In this document: one piece after another, positions 1-7,057 of the stretch
How the letters are laid out: every line of letters begins with the position of its first letter
How positions within the stretch are numbered: position 1 is the first letter of the stretch
Source of the DNA: JAAYCB01 sp012744395
GTDB taxonomy: Bacteria > Planctomycetota > Planctomycetia > Pirellulales > Thermoguttaceae
DNA length: 25,508 bases
NCBI GenBank assembly: GCA_028703175.1
Contig: JAQVNJ010000092.1
Span: 1-25,508 of the forward strand
Direction: 5' to 3'
Translations under genes and position numbers: made by a program
Notes under the pieces: generated by a model
The model's database searches: none
Told to the model about the DNA's origin: nothing
The model's input: the letters and a program-made list of their open reading frames with translations, nothing else

Positions 1-65
1 GATTGAAAGACGAATCGGCCCTGGCGATCGGCACGAACATCCTGGTCTATGCCGTGACCCACTAG
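1..65 (+). pseudogene. Possible PIN-domain N-terminal remnant
   Basis: The frame at positions 3-65 reads ...SALAIGTNILVYAVTH and then stops at TAG (63-65). The string resembles the first beta strand of PIN-domain ribonucleases (toxins of VapC type), which usually reads A-I-D-T-N-[IV]-L-[VL]-Y-A. Here the first catalytic aspartate is replaced by glycine, and the frame ends about 15 residues in, where a PIN domain would continue for over 100 residues. What is seen is only this short similarity and the stop. The inference is a decayed toxin gene. It could instead be the end of an unrelated protein that begins outside the window. No antitoxin is visible. Confidence 0.35.
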
Positions 66-98
66 ACCTCAAACAAGCGAATCCAGAGAGGAAATTTC

Positions 99-262
99 CC
101 GGTTCCCAAGCTCCGGCCTGCCCTGGTTACCCCAAACCCCTTACCCTGATTCCCCCCGACACCCTGGTTCCCAAGCTGGAGTTTGGGAACGAGGTGAGGG
201 AAGGAACGAGATGGGAGCGAAGACTGGACCCCGAACCCTTCTTCCGAACCTGAACCCTCCTG
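99..262. repeat. Composite hairpin repeat, copy 1
   Basis: A perfect 8-bp inverted repeat, GTTCCCAA / TTGGGAAC (167-174 and 183-190), is separated by GCTGGAGT. It is preceded at 101-116 by a degenerate half copy (GGTTCCCAAGCTCCGG). It is followed by a purine-rich stretch (GAGGTGAGGGAAGG) and a tail rich in CGAACC and GAACC that ends GAACCCTCC near 260. The same order of parts recurs at 9881-10000. Read on one strand the hairpin gives the peptide LVPKLQLGN, familiar from spurious planctomycete annotations. It lies just downstream of the Hsp70 operon, where its minus-strand transcript could form a 3' hairpin, but there is no U-tract. Confidence 0.7.
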
Positions 263-276
263 CCGCCCCCTTTCCT

Positions 277-597
277 TCACGGGGCATTCACGGCGGCAGC
301 CAGGGCCGCTCGCCAATCCTGGCAGAGGAGCAGGCAGACGCCCACCAGCGGCGCCGCCTCGGCAGCGCCGGCCAGGGCCGCATAGTGCCGGGCGTGCCGC
401 AGCGCGCGGTCGGGCCGCCCCTGAGCCAGGTGGCGCAGGCATTGCCGACGATGCGCGTCGCAGGTCCGCCGGCATTCGCGGAGCAACGTCAGGTCGCATC
501 GGCAGCGCCGGCACTCGTCGGACCACGCCTGCTGCGCGCCGCATGTCGGGCAGCGCATCTGGCCTTCCGCCGTGCGTCCCATGGCCAATTCCGTCAT
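277..597 (-). CDS. Small zinc-ribbon protein at end of Hsp70 operon
   Basis: This 106-residue protein has an N-terminal zinc ribbon with C16-x2-C19 and C29-x2-C32 (CPTCG and CRRC), plus a further Cys at 34. The alanine- and leucine-rich helical remainder looks like two or three TPR-like helices (CLRHLAQGRPDRALRHARHY). The start was chosen because its ATG overlaps the Hsp70 stop codon as ATGA (594-597), typical of translational coupling. That overlap and the position as last gene make it very likely a functional partner of the Hsp70 made just before it. The ribbon could mediate binding to a client or to the TPR protein; this is inference. I do not recognise a named family. The alternative start at Met14 would remove little. 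Confidence 0.75.
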   Translation of the reverse strand: MTELAMGRTAEGQMRCPTCGAQQAWSDECRRCRCDLTLLRECRRTCDAHRRQCLRHLAQGRPDRALRHARHYAALAGAAEAAPLVGVCLLLCQDWRAALAAAVNAP

Positions 598-2375
598 AGC
601 GCATCCTGTAGGTAGAAGACCAGGTCGTCGAGCTTCGCGCTGACGTCTTGAATGTCGTCGACGGCGCGCGCGTTGACCGCCTCGCGGAGTTGGTCGATCA
701 GCTCTTGCATCTCCTCGGCGTCCTGCTGGTTCGCGTCGTCGAGCAGGCGTTCGGCCTGGGCGAGCAATTCCCTGGCTTTGTCGATCGGACCCTTGATCTC
801 CGGCGACAGGTCCTCGTCGGGTTCCGGGGTGGGCGGTTGCCGCTCGGCGGCCGCGGCGGCGTCCGACCCCGAAAACACGGCCTCCAGCCTCTGCTTGGCC
901 TGCTCCCGGTCTTCGCTGCGGAACCGCGACATGACGTTGTCGATCGTCAGTTTCTTCTCCAGCCCGGTCATCTTTTCCGTGGCCGTGACGGTGAGGATTC
1001 CGTCGAGGTCCAAGTCGAATCGCACGAGGATCTCGTGGCCGCGCTTCGCGTTGGCCAGACCTTCGAGCTCGATCCCACCGACGGCTTCGTTTTGTCGGAC
1101 GTCGCTGTGCTCCCCTTGGAAGACGTTGATGAGCACCTTCTCCTGGTCGTCGAAGCAGGTCCCGAAGACCTCGGACCGGGAGGCGGGCAGCGCTGTATTG
1201 CGCTCGATGATCGGCGCGAAGTGGTAGTGCGACGGGAAACCGTGCCGCTCGCTCAGGCATTGAATCCCCAGCGTGTGCGGCGTGATGTCGACGAGCACGG
1301 GTCCCAAGTCAACGCCGGCGATCAGGCCGCCCTGGATCGCGGCCCCCATGGAGACGCACAGGTCGGGATCGACCTCGGAGTGGATTGGCTGGCCGAGCTG
1401 CTCTTGGAGGAGGCGATGGACCATGGGCGTGCGGCTGGCGCCGCCGACGAGGATCACGCGGTCGATCTGCTTGGCCGTCAGCTTGGCGTCGGAGAGCGCT
1501 TCGTCGACGCGGACCAGGGTCTTGTTCAACAGGGGCTCGATGAGCGGCTCGTAGTCCATCCGGGAGAGCTCCATGTTCAGGTGCAGGGGCACGCCGCCCT
1601 GCTCGGCGATGAACTCCTCCTGGAGGGTCGTGAAGGCGTCGAACGAGAGCCGGCACTTGGCCTGTTCGACGGCCTTGAGCACGCGGGACCTGGAGGTCAG
1701 CGCTGCGCGAAGATCGAGCTTGTGCTCCTCCCGGAACTTGTCGCAGACGAAGTCCATCAGCAGGTGGTCGAAATCGTCGCCACCCAGTTGGGTGTCGCCG
1801 TGGCTGGAGAGGACTTCGACCACGCCCTGCTCGGTCTGGACGATCGACACGTCGAAGGTTCCGCCTCCCAGGTCGTAGATCAAGAGGCGCTGGAGCTGTT
1901 CCGGATTCGGATTGTAAGTAAGGGAAGCGGCTGTCGGCTCGTTGATGATCCGCACGACCTCCAGGCCGGCCAGCTCGCCGGCCTCGCGGGTCGCCTCGCG
2001 CTGCTGCTCGTTGAAGAACGCGGGAACCGTGATCACCGCTTTGCGGGCTTCCTGCCCCAAGAGCCGCTCGGCGCGCTCCTTCAGCGTGCGGAGGATGATC
2101 GCGGAGATCTCCTGGGGCGTGTAGGTCTGGTCGCCGAGCCGCACGGTCTCTCCGGAGCCCATCTTGCGTTTGACCGAGCGGATCGTGCGGTCGGGGGCCA
2201 GCGTCCACTGGTTGCTGGCCGGGAAGCCGACGAGCAGCTTTCCCGAGCCGTCCAGCCCCACCACCGAGGGCAGGATCTTCTGGCCGTCTTCTTCAAGCAC
2301 GACCGCCTTGCCGTCGCGAATCATCGAGACCGCGCTGTTCGTCGTGCCCAGATCGATTCCCAGAATCGTTTCCAT
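594..2375 (-). CDS. dnaK: Hsp70-family chaperone (accessory DnaK)
   Basis: This is a 593-residue Hsp70: an ATP-driven cytoplasmic chaperone that binds unfolded or specific client segments. The nucleotide-binding domain covers about residues 1-355, with phosphate loop 1 GIDLGTTNS (6-14), the catalytic-lysine region around K70, phosphate loop 2 YDLGGGTFDVS (167-177) and the adenosine motif ILVGGASRTPMV (308-319). The interdomain linker PVLVDITP (359-366) leads into a substrate-binding domain and a short helical lid. It is about 45 residues shorter than E. coli DnaK, lacks an acidic EVD-like tail, and ends LDDLVFYLQDAL. An AGGAG lies 8-10 bases before the ATG. Upstream neighbours encode a GrpE-like and a J-like protein. 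Because these partners are divergent, this is probably an additional Hsp70 rather than the main housekeeping DnaK, which I expect elsewhere in the genome. Confidence 0.95.
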   Translation of the reverse strand: METILGIDLGTTNSAVSMIRDGKAVVLEEDGQKILPSVVGLDGSGKLLVGFPASNQWTLAPDRTIRSVKRKMGSGETVRLGDQTYTPQEISAIILRTLKERAERLLGQEARKAVITVPAFFNEQQREATREAGELAGLEVVRIINEPTAASLTYNPNPEQLQRLLIYDLGGGTFDVSIVQTEQGVVEVLSSHGDTQLGGDDFDHLLMDFVCDKFREEHKLDLRAALTSRSRVLKAVEQAKCRLSFDAFTTLQEEFIAEQGGVPLHLNMELSRMDYEPLIEPLLNKTLVRVDEALSDAKLTAKQIDRVILVGGASRTPMVHRLLQEQLGQPIHSEVDPDLCVSMGAAIQGGLIAGVDLGPVLVDITPHTLGIQCLSERHGFPSHYHFAPIIERNTALPASRSEVFGTCFDDQEKVLINVFQGEHSDVRQNEAVGGIELEGLANAKRGHEILVRFDLDLDGILTVTATEKMTGLEKKLTIDNVMSRFRSEDREQAKQRLEAVFSGSDAAAAAERQPPTPEPDEDLSPEIKGPIDKARELLAQAERLLDDANQQDAEEMQELIDQLREAVNARAVDDIQDVSAKLDDLVFYLQDAL

Positions 2376-2426
2376 ACGGGTGATCTCCTGATTGCAGGGA
2401 GGAATAATACAGGCGATGGTCCGCGC

Positions 2427-3212
2427 CTATTGTTCGCCGACGGCTTTGACTTCGGCGAAACGCACAACGCGCCCCTGCCAGCAGTATCCCGGCCGGATCT
2501 CCTCAACCACTGTTCCCGGCCGGCGCGTGACATCGCTGACGACTTCCACGACGGTCATTCGGTTGGGGTCGGCGGGTTTGTCGAGGCACTGGATGCGGGC
2601 GATGGACAGTTGCCGCATCGCTCGCTGCGTGCGGTCCTGGATCAGGTCGTAACCTTCCAGGAGCGCGTCAAAAATGTTGCGGTAGGTGTCGAGGGTTCCG
2701 CCGGCATAGATCGCCTTGGCGGTGTTGTGCCAGGGGCGGCAGAGCATCCGCCGCCACCAGGGTTGGGTGCGGTAGAGGTCGTCGAGTCGCCGTGCCGCTT
2801 CGGTCACCCCGGCGCTGACGTCCGCGAGAATCCGCTGCCTCGCCTGGCAGATCGCGCGGCGGCCGCGGACGAGCGACTCCTCGAGTTCGACAAACGCCTC
2901 GACCAGCGGCCGGGCGGCTTTGTCGGCGGCTTCTTCCTCTTTCGCCTGGACCGCGCGGAACTGCTCGATCGCCGCCCCGAGCGAGAGCAGTGTCGCCTCG
3001 TTGCGCTCCTCGGTGCCCCGCGTCGCCTTGGCCAGCAGCTTCACGTCCTGCCGCAGCGCCGTGAACTGCTCGACGAGCTGGCAGAAGCCGATCGGGTCGG
3101 CCGGTTCCGGTTCCAGGCCCACTCCGTCAAGCGACACGCTCTCCGACCGCGCTTCGTCGAGCCAATCGCGAAACCGCGCCAGGATCGCTTCATGATCGGG
3201 CCAGTTGCCCAT
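2427..3212 (-). CDS. Divergent GrpE-like nucleotide exchange factor
   Basis: This is a 261-residue protein. The C-terminus ends GTVVEEIRPGYCWQGRVVRFAEVKA, which matches the GrpE beta-domain signature (typically V-x-[EQ]-[VE]-[LI]-[QR]-x-G-Y-x-[LW]-x-G-R-[VL]-[LV]-R-x-A-x-V). The central part (about 60-125) is a charged helix compatible with the long GrpE dimerisation coil (QFTALRQDVKLLAKATRGTEERN). An insert containing an aromatic, basic patch (TQPWWRRMLCRPWHNTAKA) is unusual. GrpE releases ADP from Hsp70, and the Hsp70 gene follows 51 bases later. The start ATG (3212) is one base after the stop of the J-like gene (TGA-C-ATG), so the two are probably translated together. The GrpE call rests mainly on the C-terminal motif and the gene order. 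Confidence 0.8.
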   Translation of the reverse strand: MGNWPDHEAILARFRDWLDEARSESVSLDGVGLEPEPADPIGFCQLVEQFTALRQDVKLLAKATRGTEERNEATLLSLGAAIEQFRAVQAKEEEAADKAARPLVEAFVELEESLVRGRRAICQARQRILADVSAGVTEAARRLDDLYRTQPWWRRMLCRPWHNTAKAIYAGGTLDTYRNIFDALLEGYDLIQDRTQRAMRQLSIARIQCLDKPADPNRMTVVEVVSDVTRRPGTVVEEIRPGYCWQGRVVRFAEVKAVGEQ

Positions 3213-3213
3213 G

Positions 3214-3504
3214 TCAGTTCCCCGTCAATGAGAACAAGATCGTGGTTGGAATCCGCGTCCCCTGCACCCGCAGACGGAGCTCGGCAATCACGTCATCGAG
3301 CGATTCGGAGGACTCGACCGCGAACAATTGCCGCTTCAGCCGTTCGGTGGGATCGCGGAGCTGCTCGTAAGCGGCCCGGATTTCGGCGAACCGCTGCGGG
3401 TGCTGTTCGGGTGGATTCTCGCGGACCCGCTCCAAGTAACGCCGCCGCAAAGTCGCTTCGTCGGCGTTCGGCGCAACACCCAGAACCAGATGCGGTTCCA
3501 GCAT
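3214..3504 (-). CDS. J-like protein with degenerate HPD motif
   Basis: This 96-residue protein has a J-domain layout in residues 1-60: LVLGVAPNADEATLRRRYLE (helices I and II), then the loop, then FAEIRAAYEQLRDPTERL (helix III and the conserved D-P-x-x-R). The loop that in DnaJ carries the invariant His-Pro-Asp reads Pro-Pro-Glu (31-33), followed by QHPQRF. HPD is known to be required for J proteins to stimulate Hsp70 ATPase, so this protein probably does not act as a standard co-chaperone. It lacks the G/F region, zinc fingers and C-terminal domains of DnaJ. A GGAGGAG lies about 10 bases before the ATG. Its place between the TPR and GrpE-like genes argues for a scaffold or regulatory role in the same Hsp70 complex. 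Confidence 0.8.
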   Translation of the reverse strand: MLEPHLVLGVAPNADEATLRRRYLERVRENPPEQHPQRFAEIRAAYEQLRDPTERLKRQLFAVESSESLDDVIAELRLRVQGTRIPTTILFSLTGN

Positions 3505-3572
3505 GATTCTTCACTCCTCCAATCCATCGCGGTCGCCAGCGCCGTACCGCGGCTTCGTGATTCGTCCAGCGA

Positions 3573-6059
3573 CTACTTCCGCGCCCGGCCCGCGCCGGCC
3601 TTGCCGATCCCCAATTGATCGAAAATCACCTTCGGGTCCAAGCCGGCCCGCGCGGAGGCGCGGCGGATGATCTCGATCAGCCTGGCCGCCGAGAGATCGT
3701 CGCCGAACGCCGAGCGATCGAACGCTCGACCGTCATATTCGTCACCGTCATCGTCGTCGTCGTCATCATCATCTTCCCAGTCGTCTTCGCTGTCGTCGTC
3801 CCAGTCGTCTTCGCAGTCGTCTTCAGGGGCGGTCTCGATCAAGTGGAGCAAACGGGCGGCGGTTTCCGCAGTCTTCTTGTCCCGCGGATCGCTCGACTTC
3901 GACGCCAGCTCGATCGCCTTCTCAAGACCGTCTTGGGCAAGCTGCCAGTCGCCCTGCACGGGGCCTCTCGATATTTCGATTTCGGCGGCGAGGAGATGGA
4001 AGTATGCCATTTGCGGGAACTTCCGCACGCCCTGCCGGGCGAACTCCGCCCGCACCCCCGCGGACTCGACCTGGCTGAGCAGTTCGCAGACATCGCGGAG
4101 GTCGTCCGCCCGCCACTTGACTCGCGTGCAGCGGCGGACGTATCCACGCAGCCAGGCCACGTGCTGCGCGCGCTCTGGATAGGATTTGGGCATCGCCAGG
4201 AAATCGCCGAGCAGCCGGCACATCCGGCCGGCCGTCTCGCTGCGGCAACGGCGTCTGAGGGCCTCCTGCCAGCGCTTCTCGTAGAGCCAGGTCTCTTCTT
4301 TCGGCAGTTCGTATCGCCTTGCCTCGATGGCCATCGCCAGCCACAGGGGAGCCGGTTCGCTGAGCGTCCGTCGCGCTTGTTCAACCAGCCGCCGCGCCGC
4401 CAGGCCTCCACCCGCCTTGATCTCCAGCACGGCCTTTCTCGCCAGGACCCGGTAATCCTCGATCGCGGCCGGCTTGAGGCGGTCGGCCCCCGCCAACTCT
4501 TCCCGCGCGCGATCGAAATCGCCCTCCAGGCCCAGCTTCCTCGCCATGCCCAGATGGACGGCATAAGCCAGGTCGCGGATTCTATCCTGGTCGAGCGGTT
4601 TCAATGCCTGGGCGCGATCCGCATACTCGCGGGCCTTGTGCGGCTCGTCGCGGGCGACGTGCTGTTCACCCAGGAAGAGCAGTGCATCGAGGCTGTCGGG
4701 CAAATGCCGGAGCATCCGCCGGTAGACCCCGGCCGCTTCGTCGATCCGGCCATCTTGGAGGTGGAAGCGCGCCATCGCCTTGTAGGTCTCCGCGTGGCCC
4801 GGAGCGAGCGTCAAACTGCGTTCGAACGCCTCCCGCGCCTCTTCCTCGACCTCCTCGATTTCTGGACCGTGATCGTAGCCGCACGGGCATCTCCGCAGTC
4901 TCCACGCCTCGTGGGCGGGAAATCCCGCCAGCCGCAGCCAAACCAGGGCTCGGGCCAGGTCGCGCTCGGCGGGGGCGAGGACCGTAACCGTCTCCAGGTC
5001 GGCCAGGTACTTCCGCCAATATTCCTCCGGGTCCGAATCGCCATCGTCATCCTCGGCGAATTCGCAGGCGATTGCCTTCGCGCGATTCCAGCGAGGATCC
5101 AGCGGCGGTGGATCGGCGATCCGCCCGAGGCGGTCCACCTGGCCGACGAGCCCTTTGTGCATGAACATTCCGCAGATGCACGCCACGAGCCGCCGATCGA
5201 GCCCCGGGTCGAGCGAACGCAATTCGCCACGCAACGACCGCAGACTCTTCAGCGCCTGCGGCCAGTCCTCGTGGTGGACCGACTCGCGGAGACGGCCCAT
5301 TTCGCTGAGGACCATCCGGCTGGTCCCCTGCTTCTCCAACCGGGCGACCTTCGCCCGCAGGATGCCGTCCTCTCCCGCCGGCACGGCGCCAGCGAGGACC
5401 TTCAGCGGCGCCGCGATCTTCGCGGCGGCACGATCCGTGTCGAGCCGATCCCAGTTGGCAAGCATCTCCGTCCTGTCGTGCCGGTAGTAGCCGATCAGGC
5501 CGCGGACGAAGTACTTCCAGTCGGCCAGGAGGGATTGCCGGGCGATTTCCTTCAGCTGGGCGATGGCTGCCGCGTCCTCGCCTCGCTCCACGGCCTCCAG
5601 GGCCGCGCGAACCCGCCTGGCGTCGCCGAGCAGGTCGGCCATCGACTTCGGCGTGTTTTCCGGTTTGGTCACCGCCTGATCGGCGGCCTGGAGGCGGATC
5701 TGCCGTCGCTCCCGGTCCGTCAACGAATCCTGCCTCTCGGCGAGGCGGTCGAATAGGCCGACCGACAGGAGCAGACCTGGCATGGCCGATTGCACCGTCG
5801 GTTCGGTAACGCCCAAATCGAGCAGATCGCGCACAATGCGGCGGCAGTCTTCCGTTAGCCCATTGTGCGCAAGCTGCTGGGCGCGGCCGATGTAGGCGTG
5901 TTCGAGAAAGCAGCGGCATTCGGGGGATGGGTCTTGGCGATAGGCGACGCGCGCACCTTTGAGCGCCTGCCGAAAATCCCCCCTTTCCAGGTGCCGCCGG
6001 ACTTGATCGACTGGATTGAGCTGACCCGCTTTGGAACGCTTCTTGCTTTTCGAGGCCAT
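3573..6059 (-). CDS. Large TPR protein with acidic tail, first gene of Hsp70 operon
   Basis: This 828-residue protein is built mostly of paired helices. Clear TPR-like units lie at about residues 410-520 (AFERSLTLAPGHAETYKAMA; GVYRRMLRHLPDSLDALLFL). There is a basic N-terminus (MASKSKKRSKAG), a small C-P-C-G-Y-D-H motif near the middle, and an almost uninterrupted Asp/Glu tract around residues 750-782. After the tract comes a short conserved-looking C-terminal segment (AARLIEIIRRASARAGLDP). No signal peptide is seen, so it is probably cytoplasmic. I chose the second of two nearby ATGs (6059 rather than 6068) because AGGGA sits 8 bases before it. It lies 68 bases before the J-like gene. TPR proteins commonly dock Hsp70 or Hsp90, so it may recruit clients or organise the complex; that is inference. 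Confidence 0.8.
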   Translation of the reverse strand: MASKSKKRSKAGQLNPVDQVRRHLERGDFRQALKGARVAYRQDPSPECRCFLEHAYIGRAQQLAHNGLTEDCRRIVRDLLDLGVTEPTVQSAMPGLLLSVGLFDRLAERQDSLTDRERRQIRLQAADQAVTKPENTPKSMADLLGDARRVRAALEAVERGEDAAAIAQLKEIARQSLLADWKYFVRGLIGYYRHDRTEMLANWDRLDTDRAAAKIAAPLKVLAGAVPAGEDGILRAKVARLEKQGTSRMVLSEMGRLRESVHHEDWPQALKSLRSLRGELRSLDPGLDRRLVACICGMFMHKGLVGQVDRLGRIADPPPLDPRWNRAKAIACEFAEDDDGDSDPEEYWRKYLADLETVTVLAPAERDLARALVWLRLAGFPAHEAWRLRRCPCGYDHGPEIEEVEEEAREAFERSLTLAPGHAETYKAMARFHLQDGRIDEAAGVYRRMLRHLPDSLDALLFLGEQHVARDEPHKAREYADRAQALKPLDQDRIRDLAYAVHLGMARKLGLEGDFDRAREELAGADRLKPAAIEDYRVLARKAVLEIKAGGGLAARRLVEQARRTLSEPAPLWLAMAIEARRYELPKEETWLYEKRWQEALRRRCRSETAGRMCRLLGDFLAMPKSYPERAQHVAWLRGYVRRCTRVKWRADDLRDVCELLSQVESAGVRAEFARQGVRKFPQMAYFHLLAAEIEISRGPVQGDWQLAQDGLEKAIELASKSSDPRDKKTAETAARLLHLIETAPEDDCEDDWDDDSEDDWEDDDDDDDDDGDEYDGRAFDRSAFGDDLSAARLIEIIRRASARAGLDPKVIFDQLGIGKAGAGRARK

Positions 6060-6141
6060 ACAACACATCCCTGCGTGGCTGGAAGATTTCCCGGCCGCCG
6101 ATCGTCCTCAGGCTCCACGTGAATGACATCCGCTGTGCATT

Positions 6142-6170
6142 GTTCTAACCCAGGCCAGCCATTTCGCCAA
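6142..6170 (-). promoter_or_regulatory. Candidate sigma-70 promoter for Hsp70 operon
   Basis: On the minus strand, TTGGCG (6165-6170) and TAGAAC (6142-6147) are separated by exactly 17 bases, each matching about four of six consensus positions. It sits about 80 bases upstream of the TPR gene start. I see no CIRCE inverted repeat (the HrcA site) here, so heat-shock control by HrcA is not supported. The match is weak and could be chance. Confidence 0.3.
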
Positions 6171-6295
6171 GTCCGGCCTTGTTCCAAAAATGTAGATTGA
6201 AGTCGACAAACGGATGCCCATCTCCGCCCGCAGCGGGGGGTATGCGCCGGAGATCTTTTACAGCTTGCCCAATCTGCAAAAAGTCGCTGGCTTTC

Positions 6296-6904
6296 TCAGG
6301 TCTGGGGCTTCAGGCCATTGAGAAACAGGTCGAGCAGCGCGGCGGCCGACTCCTCCGCCGGCCGGTCGAGGTTGAACATCAACTGCTGCTCCATCGTCAA
6401 GATGACGGCGCCGAGGAACATCTCGGCGGTGCGCTGGGTGTCGATGGGACGAAACGCTCCCTCGGCAATTCCCTGCTCAAAAAAGGCGCGCAACTGCTCG
6501 ATCCCTTCCAGGCGGCCGCTCCGCTTGCAGTCCTCCATGACCTCCCGCGTGCGCGGATCGTTGAACAGGAAGTCGAATATCCCGCGGTTCGTCGCAAAGT
6601 GCTCCAGCCACATGCGGACGACCGCCTGCAACTTCTCCGCGGCGGGCAGGGGAGCCGCTCGAACCTCCGCCAGGAAGTCTCTCGCCGGCTCGATCGTCTT
6701 CTCATGAATGAACTGGAGCAACTCGCATTTGCTGCGGAAGTAGTTGTATAGACTCCCCTTGGCGACGCCCGCCGACTCGGCGACGCGGTCCATGGTCAGG
6801 CCCTCGGCCCCCCGTTCGGTCAACACGCGAACCGCCGCCTCGTAGATGCCATCCTTCATCATCGAGACAACCAGCTCTTTTCGACGTTTGGCCAATCGGC
6901 TCAT
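6296..6904 (-). CDS. TetR/AcrR-family transcriptional repressor
   Basis: This is a 202-residue protein. The N-terminal helix-turn-helix spans about residues 16-60 (AAVRVLTERGAEGLTMDRVA, then AESAGVAKGSLYNYFRSK), the classic TetR signature with K-G-S-[LI]-Y-x-Y-F. The C-terminal ligand-binding and dimerisation domain is helical, with a variable sequence that suggests no ligand. I start it at the ATG at 6904 because GGAG lies six bases before; an upstream in-frame start at 6946 would add 14 residues without family similarity. No efflux pump or enzyme gene is adjacent, so its target beyond self-regulation is unknown. The promoter region carries a TGACC inverted repeat (see the entry at 6963). 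Confidence 0.92.
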   Translation of the reverse strand: MSRLAKRRKELVVSMMKDGIYEAAVRVLTERGAEGLTMDRVAESAGVAKGSLYNYFRSKCELLQFIHEKTIEPARDFLAEVRAAPLPAAEKLQAVVRMWLEHFATNRGIFDFLFNDPRTREVMEDCKRSGRLEGIEQLRAFFEQGIAEGAFRPIDTQRTAEMFLGAVILTMEQQLMFNLDRPAEESAAALLDLFLNGLKPQT

Positions 6905-6962
6905 TTCGCGCTCCGATCGATGACAGACACACACCTCTGGGGACACGGGGCTTCGATCCTCG

Positions 6963-7005
6963 TGACCATGAGGTCATTGTCCACCACTTCTTGGTCATGC
7001 GTCAA
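6963..7005 (-). promoter_or_regulatory. TetR-gene promoter with overlapping operator-like palindrome
   Basis: Minus strand: TTGACG (7000-7005), an 18-base spacer and GACAAT (6976-6981) form a plausible promoter. Immediately downstream of the -10, over the expected transcription start, is a perfect inverted repeat TGACC-ATGA-GGTCA (6963-6976). A further TGACC half-site lies inside the -35/-10 spacer (about 6993-6997). TetR repressors typically bind short palindromes overlapping their own promoter, so self-repression is inferred. Confidence 0.4.
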
Positions 7006-7057
7006 GACGAGACGATCGGCCGTTGCCTGCGCTGGCGGGCCGCTGCCGGTCGAACCG

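Noticed and set aside
648..3506. A 950-codon open frame on the plus strand opposite the Hsp70, GrpE-like and J-like genes
   Set aside because: It is the antisense shadow of three recognisable genes in GC-rich DNA; its product is low-information with no family motif.
6060..6200. Search for a CIRCE/HrcA operator before the Hsp70 operon
   Set aside because: No TTAGCACTC-type inverted repeat is present.
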